Assembly (NCBI GenBank): GCA_009746045.1
Contig: RPFO01000213.1
Location: 1,732,578 to 1,796,577, forward strand
Length of the DNA stretch: 64,000 nt
Source of the DNA: Mesostigma viride
Taxonomy: Eukaryota > Streptophyta > Mesostigmatophyceae > Mesostigmatales > Mesostigmataceae
Reading direction: 5' to 3'
The position numbers and the translations under genes are program-made. Every line of letters begins with the position of its first letter. Within the stretch, counting starts at the first letter, position 1. The notes under the pieces were generated by a model that worked only from the letters and a program-made list of their open reading frames with translations, did not search any database and had not been told where the DNA came from. Positions 10,346 to 19,500 of the stretch are shown in pieces.

Positions 10346-10734
10346 TGGCTGATTTATAAAGACGTTCTGTCGAATTGCTAGCACCAACAAATTATGCCGG
10401 GGTACACAGGCCCCAGTGCATTAGGTACAGCCCGACAGGCTGTATTGCCCTCGTCTCTGTGTTTTCCGGCGCCAGCTTGGCAGTGCATTCCGAGCAACCA
10501 CGTCGCCCGGTAACCTTGCAATTGTATGCATAGATACTAGAAGTAAGCAAAAAGACCTAGCCACAGCCTCCCAGCCCCCCCCAAACGCACGAAATTATCT
10601 CGTACGTGCCAAATACGCGGTCGTACAGTTGCACAGTACGAATTCGAAAACCACATATTTTGTACGGTAACTTAAGCTACGTATTACGTATAATACGCGT
10701 ACGAATCGTATTATACGCCCTACTATTTTTCACT
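10346..10734. other. Spacer, no gene seen
   Basis: The part 10590-10735 is rich in TACG/CGTA motifs like 8700-8815. No gene or RNA was recognised. Confidence 0.3.
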
Positions 10735-11068
10735 GCCGCCAATACGAGGACTACGTGCGGGCAGACGACGGGGCGGTCTGACCCTCGAGGTCGAGGCGGT
10801 CTTCACGGCGCTGGCAGCACTCGTGGAAAAACTCCGGCCGCCGTACGTCTTGGGGCCCATGCCCCCGAACTCCTCAAGGACGAAGGGGATGACCCGGTGG
10901 GGCCCCGCATTGCTGTAGGAGGCGAACTTGTCGCGCTTAGCCGCAGCGGCATGCAGCAGCGCCGGCATCCATGCACAGGGCTCCGCCCGGAGGATGTGGC
11001 GACCGGAGAGCGGCCGAGCCACGGAGACATCGATGAGCAGGACCGTGGCAACCCTGCCCATCGGAGTC
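10735..11068 (-). mobile_element. LINE D ORF2 C-terminal fragment
   Basis: The minus strand encodes LLIDVSVARP, AWMPALLHAAAAKRDKFASY and HRVIPFVLEEFGGMGP, then a diverged continuation ending near WRQ. This matches the plus-strand piece at 13850-14102. The layout (a DVSV motif, a Lys/Ala-rich helix, then an IPFVLEEFG block) is typical of the C-terminal end of algal non-LTR retrotransposon polyproteins and may be the remains of a restriction-like nuclease domain; that last point is inference. Confidence 0.5.
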
Positions 11069-11251
11069 AAGCACGGGAACGCGAAAATGGCTGACGGCGG
11101 TATGGCTGACGGCGGAGTTCAGATCTTTTGCGTCTGAGCCCCAAATTCGGTCAGACCACTTGCATTCGATGCGCCTTTCTAAGACGCACTTGCCAGTATA
11201 AACGGTTACGGCTGCCACGCAGTATAGACAAAGTTACGCACGTGACCAGCT

Positions 11252-12625
11252 ATGACGACTACCAAAGCAAAACGAGGGCTGGAAAAGGAGCTGGCACAGC
11301 TTCCCAGCGCCCAGCCCAACCCTCTCGCCCTCGCCATTGTTCAGCCGCCAGGCTTACCCGCCAAACCCTCGCCAAGCGCCTCGCCTGAGCCCAAGAAACC
11401 ATGCCACGATCGCCACAAATGGAGCAAATTCTTGCCCGGCGACGGAATGTTCTCCCTCCTCGAGTGGCAGCAGCTGTCGCCGCAGGAAGTCGTCGAAGTT
11501 CTCCAGTTCCTCACACAGGAGCGGAAGCTCTTTGTGCCCTGGAGAGGGAGGGCGGCTATCGACTACCGCGACACGTCCTGGCTCTACACCTGTGCCGAAT
11601 CCCGCCAACGCGAGTCTATCTTGACCAGCTACTACCAGCGCAGCTTCGGCGCCATCCACAGAGAACTTTGGAACGCACTCAACGCCCCAGCCCCCGCACA
11701 GCCGGCAGCCCCATCGGCTTCCTCCCTCTGCAAGGATGACATCCGCGCAGTGCTGGAGGAGCACGTGACCTGGCCGCTGGCCGAAAAGATGACCTCGCTG
11801 AACACCACGCTCAACACGGTCGAGGCCCGGGTCTCCAACGTGGAAACCAAGGTCGTCCACAAGCTACAACCACAGTTCACGGCGCTACACACCGCGGCGC
11901 AGGCTTCGGAAACGCATGCTGCACTTGTCTCTCGCCTTAACCAGGTGGAAGGCAAGTGCGGCGTGCTCATGAAGAAGCTTGAGGCCATCACCGCCCACAC
12001 CGAGGCCCTGGCCACACAGGTCCCAAAGCTAGCGGAGCAGACGGCCACCATTGCCTCCCAGCCACCCCGGCAGGATGCGGGTGACCTCCCGCTCTCCTAC
12101 GCGGACCTGCTGCGGACAGCGACCGCCTCCACCACCGACGCCATCGCCACGAAGCTCCAGGAGCTGGAGGACCACCGCCAGGCCCAGCAACGGGAGGTCA
12201 CCGATCGCGCTCGCCGCGAGTGCCGAGTGGTGCTACGTCGCTTCCCCCAGAAGCCAGGTGAGACGTCAACCTCCCTTGCTGACGAGATCAAGAAACAGCT
12301 TCTTACCCTCATGGGCCTGGTAGGTGAGGTAGAACTGCGTGGGTGCCACCGCCTTCCCCACTCACGGGACAAAGCGGCCACCCCACCAGTCCTGCTCACC
12401 TTCCTCTCCCCTGAGGATAAGCAGCGGTTCCTCTCTCGTCGCAAGCGGTTGCACGACCTCACCTGGACGCTGGATGACGACCTAACCCCCGCTCAGCAAC
12501 AGCAGCGACGCGACCTGTGGCCGGAATACCTCCGCCATAAGCAGGACCCCCAGAAGCCCAAGGTGTACTGGAGGGGCGGGGACCTGATGATCAACCACAA
12601 GATGTGGACGCCCCCAGCGGGCTAG
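11252..12625 (+). CDS. ORF1 protein of non-LTR retroelement (L1 ORF1p-like)
   Basis: A 457-residue protein, intact. Residues 1-50 are Pro/Ala-rich and probably disordered. Residues 51-145 form a compact, Trp-rich region. Residues 160-310 are heptad-like and predicted to be coiled coil (SLNTTLNTVEAR, LVSRLNQVEGK, LEAITAHTEA). Residues 320-415 look like the RNA-binding RRM of L1 ORF1p: RRECRVVLRRFPQ, then HRLPHSRDK, VLLTFLSPEDKQRFLSRRKR. Residues 402-457 resemble the C-terminal domain (TWTLDDDLTPAQQQQRR, KVYWRGGDLMINHK). The expected role is trimeric RNA chaperone that coats element RNA. The ATG at 11252 is the first in frame after the 5' UTR. The degraded copies at 3971-5602 and 5640-7850 align over most of its length. 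Confidence 0.8.
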   Translation: MTTTKAKRGLEKELAQLPSAQPNPLALAIVQPPGLPAKPSPSASPEPKKPCHDRHKWSKFLPGDGMFSLLEWQQLSPQEVVEVLQFLTQERKLFVPWRGRAAIDYRDTSWLYTCAESRQRESILTSYYQRSFGAIHRELWNALNAPAPAQPAAPSASSLCKDDIRAVLEEHVTWPLAEKMTSLNTTLNTVEARVSNVETKVVHKLQPQFTALHTAAQASETHAALVSRLNQVEGKCGVLMKKLEAITAHTEALATQVPKLAEQTATIASQPPRQDAGDLPLSYADLLRTATASTTDAIATKLQELEDHRQAQQREVTDRARRECRVVLRRFPQKPGETSTSLADEIKKQLLTLMGLVGEVELRGCHRLPHSRDKAATPPVLLTFLSPEDKQRFLSRRKRLHDLTWTLDDDLTPAQQQQRRDLWPEYLRHKQDPQKPKVYWRGGDLMINHKMWTPPAG

Positions 12626-12985
12626 AATAGCAATAGCCCTAGCTTGTAACCATTGGAGTCACTGTCGCTAAGGCAGCCATGCCTAGAATGTTTGCCTAGC
12701 TGTGCCAACAAACCTAGTCACGTGCCGCCAACGCACGGTACACAACCAGCCATAGCCTTAGCCTAGTTCTAGTACAGCCATGCTACGCCCTGGCTATGTT
12801 CAGATTACTTGCCCACGCTCCTTGCTATGACATGCTCACATGGGTCTTATTGCACCCACAGTTTGCCGGATCGTTAGCCTGTCCTTTTAGCTAGCCGCGC
12901 CCGATTGCAGCTGTGGCATGCCTTTGGCATGAAGGAGACTGGGGGTCTCTGCCCTTTCTCCTGTAGTGCACACACAGGGATTAAA

Positions 12986-13044
12986 AGCACTTCGGTGCTC
13001 CGTGACTCCCCAACGGGAGCACGAGTTTAATTAATTAATTAATT
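12986..13044 (+). other. 3' terminal RNA hairpins and TTAA tail of family A
   Basis: Hairpin 1 is a 5-bp stem AGCAC/GTGCT with loop TTCG; other copies keep the stem but have loops TCCG (about 8610) and TCTG (about 23960). Hairpin A has an outer stem with single bulges and an inner CTCCC-CAAC-GGGAG. The tail is repeated TTAA. The 44-nt insertion at 9604-9647 shows that this is the priming end. Confidence 0.75.
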
Positions 13045-13200
13045 AAGCACGGTAATGTCACGTAATGTCATGATTGTCATCGTAGTCCAGCACGGTAATT
13101 CCACTATATTCTGATCACGCACGTGTAATTCCACTATATATATTCATTGAGAATGATAAATTACGGAGGTGAGATTGGCATGCATGCAACATAAGGAAAA

Positions 13201-13484
13201 TCACAGCAATGGTGCTCACCACTAGACACTCCCGGCCAGTTAGGCTCGATCGAAACTCACGCCCTGATCAAGCAAGCTGTTTCCGGCCCCATGCACCGTC
13301 TAGGTCATCTAGTCGCTCTACACGTAAGCCAGCCATCATTTCAATGCACAAGGCTACACATTGCCATCTCCATTCATATTCATCATCCTGAACGACTCGA
13401 AAACGCGGACAAGATAATGGCAGGCTCGAGTTACCATGGTCCGGATTCTGCCGATTTCTGGCCTGCGCTGGTTGTCTCCTTGAT
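13201..13484 (+). repeat. Repeat X, copy 2, with target duplication
   Basis: An 8-bp duplication AAGGAAAA (13193-13200 and 13485-13492) flanks a 284-bp copy of X. The uninterrupted site is present at 3688-3695 (ATAAGGAAAACCCCG). This copy begins inside X and ends at the family's fixed right end, which points to a 5'-truncating retroposon. It also carries the uninterrupted version of the LINE insertion site described at 24809 and 37189. Confidence 0.75.
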
Positions 13485-13639
13485 AAGGAAAACCCCGAAA
13501 AGAAGAAGAGCCCTGAAGAAAGTAACAATTACTAATCTGACACGGACATCCAAGGATCACGCCAGCTGCACAAGGTACAACTAACTACATCACAAAACTA
13601 CGACACGCAGCAACATCGCTGCCGGCCCACCATGCAGGC

Positions 13640-13805
13640 CTGGGGGGGATCTATAGACCGCATGGGTCGCGACAAAGTCGGCCCGGGTGCGGCGGAATAA
13701 CATATCAGCCACAGTGCGAGTGAGGGCGAGTGTCAAGCGCTGCCGCCAATTAATACGAGGACCACGTGCGGGCAGACCACGGGGTGGTCTGACCCTCGAG
13801 GTCGG
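13640..13805 (-). mobile_element. LINE D C-terminal fragment, inverted
   Basis: The minus strand encodes YWRQRLTLALTRTVADMLF followed by RRTRADF, nearly the same as the end of the plus-strand fragment at 13850-14102, so the two lie head to head. Confidence 0.55.
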
Positions 13806-13849
13806 GCAGACCACTATATATATCGGCTCCTGGCCTACGGCGACGTCGG

Positions 13850-14225
13850 GCACCATCGTGTGGTGCCCTTTGTCCTGGAGGAGTTTGGGGCCATGGGGCC
13901 CCTGATGACCTCCGCCTTCTTCAAGGAGTGTTGCCGGCTCCGGGAGGACCGGCTGGACCTGGAGGGCCAGCGGGCCCCATGGTCGGCGCGGACCTGGACG
14001 TCATATTGGCGTCAGCGCTTGTCGGTGGCGCTGACTCGGGCCATGGCTGACATCATGCTCCGCCGTACGCGGGCTGATTTTGCGGTGCAGCAGGGCTATT
14101 AGGTTCCTCCCGTTAGGAGTTTCCATTGGTCTTATCGTAGTATAGAGATTTGACATGGCTCTGTATAGAGGTTTATAGCTGGGCGTTTGCTTTGGTTTGA
14201 GTGATTTCACTCTGCTGTAAGTAAT
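13850..14225 (+). mobile_element. LINE D ORF2 C-terminal fragment with 3' end
   Basis: The frame 13860-14102 reads VPFVLEEFGAMGPLMTSAFF, REDRLDLEGQRAPWS and WRQRLSVALTRAMADIML, ending at TAG. A 3' UTR follows and then a hairpin GAGTG-ATTT-CACTC at about 14199-14212 and an A/T-rich end (TAATTATATTATT). This is a fourth LINE family in the window, again with a terminal hairpin followed by an A/T tail. Confidence 0.55.
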
Positions 14226-14339
14226 TATATTATTAAATATATATCGACTATTATATATTTCTGGCCTGCACTGGTTGTCTCCTTGATATATATCGACACT
14301 TACAATTAATTGTAAGGCTTAGCTGTAATTTATTAATTG

Positions 14340-14720
14340 TAAGGCTTAGCTGACTTGGCCCACGCCCATGTGTATGTATGCCTATGATGGGATCCACACC
14401 AGACGATCGATGTATCAGCGTTTTAAAAATTGTTAGCCATGCAGAGCGCCAGTCTCTGCTGAAATGCCAGAGTGCCCTAGCCCTTGAGCACTTAGCCGTC
14501 ATATCATCTTCCACCCCATGTCCGCAACTTCAGGGCTGTTGGAATACATGGTGGTGCAGGTACACTTGTGCCCCCAGAGTAGGCGGCAGTTTACACCACC
14601 ACCTGCATACATGTTGTAGCTCATCTGGAACGTAAACCATATGCCCCTTCTCATGGATATGTGTTACATATCCTCCCGGCCGCGGACGGATATGTTGTTT
14701 ACTAGTTAATTAATATGGGA
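14340..14720 (+). mobile_element. Family B element 3' UTR fragment
   Basis: It resembles 1500-1872 (GTGCCTATGATG, CCATATGCCCC-TCTCA, ATGTGNTACATA). It ends in a variant of hairpin B at 14666-14695 whose outer stem is ACATATC/GATATGT, and a TTAATTAAT tail. A short fragment of the X end lies just before it at 14264-14290. Confidence 0.55.
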
Positions 14721-16549
14721 AGACAATAATGACCAAGGGGGTCGAGCTTAGCGACGCATGAGAAAAGTGCACACTTGGAACGCACACCAATACATTGATA
14801 GACATACACAGCCAGCTGGTTGTCTCCTTGATATACAGCGTCAGGTACCGGTGGCCTCACATCTTAATGAGACAAGCAACTTGATCGCAAGGGAACCCTT
14901 TTTTGCCTTGCGGAGGGGGGGGGGGATCGTAAAAATGTTGAAGCGCGGCATAAACAACATACGTGGATGACCTCTAACAAGAGTCGGCAAAGGTGCCAGA
15001 CCAGAAATCACGTAGCTGTCTGGGAGTTGCGGTATGAATGGAGAAAAATGAGGGAAAAGGATGATGGAAGCGAGGGTAGCGGCGAGGATGTAAGGTTGTT
15101 GTGAACATGCTGCATCGCTGCTAAAGGAGAAGGAGTCGATAGTCGGTCAAGTGATGCAACGACAACAAGGATGCTAACTGAAGTACGCACTCAGCCCTCG
15201 TTTGTGTGCATGGCAATTATACCCATTCGGCAGCAAGTTGAGGCCGGGAAAAGAACAACGATCATGGTAACCTTGTTGTCAGCTAATACCTTGGGAACCC
15301 ACTATGCCCCTACAAGGCTACTAGAATGGACACTCATGAATATAGAATGGCCCATGAACTCGGACACTGGCCATACTTGCTGATACCTCAATCCATATGT
15401 ATAGCAGATTGGGTTAACACACAGGAAAGCAAGGCCTCCTCAGCTGGGTGGGTATCATATAGCTGCTTCATACAAAGCATTTTGTACCACGCACTGCGCC
15501 GATGGCATTCGGGACACTTAATCACGATCAGCGAAGCGCGGAACATTACTTGTAAACTCTCGGACTCGGCCGTGCCGATAAAGATGAGTTCATAGCAGAG
15601 CCCAGAAAATGGCAAGAATGAAGGACTCGGAGATCTCCATTGGTGATTTCTACACGGCTACGCTACAACACCACATGCAGATGGCTTAAGTTCTGCAAAA
15701 GAGAGCCTACTGTAGTTAATGGGCTCACACAGGCGCACCTACCCCCATGTACATCTCACGGTGAGGCTCAACCAGCCCGGGGCATAGAATACCTGCAGAC
15801 GACGCTTAAGGCGGCTGCAAGTTTGTTTCCAGTCCTGCCAGATTTCTCAGCTACAGCCGGTAGGTCCAGACAACCACTCTAGGCCAATCCAGCGGCTTTG
15901 TCACTTGTCAGGCCATGCGCGCGCCTCCGGTACAGTATCGGTCGCCTCACTAAAAAAAGTAAGTGAGCGTGCCTCCATTAAATGTACCTGGCCCCAGTCC
16001 CCAGATCTGGGCTGTGACCATTATACATTTGCCTGTCAGCCTGGCCGCATAACAACGCCTATCAGCTCTTCGTCGCGAAATCATTGCCGCCATAACAACA
16101 ACGCGCCATTATAACAACGCGCCAAAACAACAAACGCACATGACGTTCGCGGCTTCCCGCGGATCCAGGATTTAGTCTGGCCACGTGGCCCCCTTGATGA
16201 AACCAGCGGTCGGTGCGACGCCAGTTGGTGCATTCCCTTAGTACTGTGCCGAGTTGCTCGCGATGTAAACCACCAAAACCGCTATCCGTAATTACGACAT
16301 CGGCCAGCGTGAACCGACCTCTATATATCCTTGACTTAGAGACAAATGAGTTGGGTGGGGCATGCGTGACAGGTCGTGAAGGTAAATGCGAGCGTGAGTT
16401 TTGGATCACACCAGGGCTGTTTTCCCCATATTCCAGTGTTGAACAGGAGAGGCTTTGAGTCATTGGAACGTCCTGCGTAGCGGACAGTCAGGTCGCGCAC
16501 CGTCCGTTAGTATCCGGAAGGAGAGCGCACTTCTCAACTGCTATCCTTC
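14721..16549. other. Intergenic region upstream of NUDIX gene
   Basis: There is a further short X-end match at 14815-14835. Otherwise this is unique sequence of moderate GC with short open frames on both strands that show no domain, no consistent codon bias and no splice structure I could support. The part just before 16550 should contain the NUDIX promoter; no clear core element was recognised. Confidence 0.35.
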
Positions 16550-19500
16550 ATGGCTGCGAGGGCCGTTGTACCAGCTATTTGCCCTCGATTGAATTTTTCG
16601 TCGGCACCGTTTGCCGCGTTTGCGCATCGTGACGCCCAGGGTCGGCGTTCACACTTTGCCGTGCAAGGGCCCTCTCGCTACCTGCCCCATAGAAAATGTG
16701 GGCACATCATGACGATCGCAAAGCATAGTGATCATCCCAAGGGCGAACCTACGGGGGAAAGTTCTACCGTGACGAATGTCAAGACGTCAGACAAGCCTGA
16801 CCCTGCCTACCGATTGAACGTGGGAATTTGCCTTGTGAAGGACAATAAGGTATAGTTGGAAAACACGATTGGAGTAGGGGGCAGTCTCGTATTCTCCTTC
16901 ATTACTTCCTCGTTCTGCGATAAGTCTTGCCCTGCAGTGTTGTTCTTTGCTGTTAAGCTAAGGACTTTCGAGGGGCCACCCCATTTATTGACATTTACGT
17001 GGCACCTGTTTCTATTCATCCTGAATAACCACCCATTTGTTGTGCCCTTCAAGGCCACCCCTTCCTGTCGGTGTCAGGATTAGACTAGTGCATAGCAGGG
17101 CAGTCCTCGTGCTTCCTGTTACAGCCTGCCAAGCAGCTTAAGAAAGGCTTGCATCATGACTGAACATGATATGACGGGTGCCCGCACTGCGCATTTATAC
17201 TGTCGCCGCCACGTTGGTGCAGGTTTTCCTCGCGAAACGGCGGAAACAGCCGCAGAACGGGTGGCAGATGCCGCAGGTACCCAAACACTCAACGTGCCGG
17301 TGATGGTGATGGGTATAGGGCGGGTCGTTGACATCGTTGTCCCAGTGCTGCGGGTACCCAAACTTGGTGGTGCAGGTGATGGTCGATGGCCGTAGGGCAT
17401 GACTTGGACAGTGTAGCTATGACATGGTGGCTCTCAACGACGCCGGGCACGCTGCCTGGCTGCTCTGCCCACGCGAATCGTGGCAGTAGATATGTCAACT
17501 GTACAGGTGGCACCATCTCGTGCACCACTGTCGACAAACTCGGCTCCCTGACAGCCCACCCCCCGCCCGCCCGCCCGCCCGCCCGCCCGCCCGCCCGCCC
17601 GCCCACATCTGTCTACCCTTTCTGTTGACCAGCTCAGGCTTGCATGCATCCATTGAAACACCCAAGTGTTTACCCTTGTATGTATACAAGGCATATGGCC
17701 CCAGCATGGCTGACACCGGAGTTGGGTACTGCTGACAGTACCTGCTGCCTTCTGCACAGCTGCCAGCTTCAGCTGCTGTCATGTCCATCCTCATGGGCTC
17801 GTCCAAGCCACCTCCATGTGCTGCCGCTACATACTTGCCAAAAAAACATTGATTGTTGTCATATGCTTGGTCATGCCCAGGTACGAGGAGCCTTCATGCA
17901 TTGTGGCTACACTTGGCACATCACCCTTCAAACCGGCTCTTGCAATTTGCTCTGTCGTGCCTTTGTCGGAGGGGTCTCCAGGGTGGCATCGATGAGGGAG
18001 AGGACGTGAAAGAAGCAGCGTTGAGAGAACTGTTTGAGGAGACGGGGGTTAAGCCAAAGCACGTGGAAATCCTTGCAGAGGTACGACCGTGAGATCTAGG
18101 TACTTCTGGGTTGGTACGCACGTACAATTAAACTTGGGTTGGTACGCACGTACACATAACCTTGGGCTGGCTATGGTATGGCGTAGCTAGTAATTAGACA
18201 CCACATTTTTAAATAACGTATCATTGGACAGAAGTGTCGATGAGGCCACAGTCGCAGGCCAGAAATCTGGAGAATCTGGACCATGCTACGGTTGAGCCTG
18301 CTGTTGTCTTATCCGCACGTGTCGAGTCATTAAGGGTGATGGAAATGAAAGGAGGTGGAAATGTACATTGGTGTTTGTTCATGTTTCCTTGGTGGTGTGT
18401 GGGGTGGCGGCCACCGGAGAGCCCTCCCTGTTCCCATGCCTGGGCGCTACAGGGTGCTGTATGGTGTTACAGCCCGCGTGCTGTATGGTGCTATGGCTGC
18501 AAGATTGCACGCATGGGTGACAAGGTTATAGCCGTCCCCCGCTTACACGTCCACGCGGCATACGAGGAGAAGAGCAGGGCCTCACTGGGAGGGGGAGGGG
18601 GGGGTGGCAGTTGAGAGAGCAACGCTGCGGTCATAGGCTTTGGGGACGATGTTGCTCATTGGTCGTGTGTGGTGGCTGGTTGGGTCTTCATAGGAGAGGA
18701 ACGAATGTGACCAGCAGAGACACCGCCTGAGGCACGAGTGTTTGTTTCCATGGTGCCTGTGAACCAACTACACCGGGTGTCTGGAATTTTGATGGCCTAG
18801 CGGATGGGGGCACCCGATGGCTACCAGGCAGGGTGTCAAGACTAAACACATGGAAGCAGTTAGGCAGGAGCTGTCATGGAGCTCTGGACGGGCTGAATCT
18901 TCCTAGATAGTCATGCAGAAGATGGCTGGAGATGACCCGGACATGCAGGCTTAAGAGTGGCAGCGTGCTTGGTGGTGCCAATTGCCAACCCATTTAGTGC
19001 CATGGTTGCCCTGCTGGCAACATAAACTCAGACAACATGTGACTTACTGCCTCTTATGCTCTTCTAATTCCGGAGGGCGGAGAATAAGCGTGCTGGATGC
19101 CAGGTCAACACATTTCTCACAGAAAAGGTTGGAAATCAGGCATCCATTATCAACACAGCCCATCACAAGCTTTTGCTTTTGTCAGTGCTTCATTTACCTG
19201 CTTGGCCTTTTCGTGTTCGGCTCCTTGCCCTCACCTACGGCGCGTCAGTTTGGGCTCGGAATCTGGTTGCATGCTTGTCATTTGTTGGACCGGTGATGCA
19301 CGGTGGTGCTGGCTGGACGGTGGCACGGTTGGCGGGGTCCGTTGGCGGATGCAAGCACGCACCAGCTTCCCCAGTGGCTCAGCTACGACTTCCCCCCCGA
19401 GGTCCGAGCCAACCTCACGGGCAAGTGGCGTGACTACAAGGGGCAGACACAGCGGTGGTGCGTGACCCGACCCGTGACCCTTAATCACGGACCTTTGATC

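Larger units (their letters stand above)
11077..13044 (+). mobile_element. Full-length ORF1-only LINE-type element, family A
   Basis: An 8-bp target duplication AAGCACGG (11069-11076 and 13045-13052) bounds a 1,968-bp element. Order: a 175-bp 5' UTR with a doubled ATGGCTGACGGCGG motif (11087-11115) and a decayed copy of the 5' hairpin near 11169-11190; an intact 457-codon ORF1; a 360-bp 3' UTR; hairpin 1 at 12986-12999 (AGCAC-TTCG-GTGCT); hairpin A at 12998-13025 (CTC/GAG, GUG/CAC, CTCCC/GGGAG, loop CAAC); and a TTAA tail. There is no ORF2, endonuclease or reverse transcriptase. Complete ends, a matching target duplication and an intact ORF indicate a recent insertion of an element made of ORF1 alone, comparable in design to mammalian HAL1 elements. 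At least five 3' fragments of the same family are in this window. Confidence 0.85.

Noticed and set aside
15171-16463. Several 60-130 codon frames before the NUDIX gene
   Set aside because: No domain, frames on both strands of similar length, and no splice sites joining them to exon 1.
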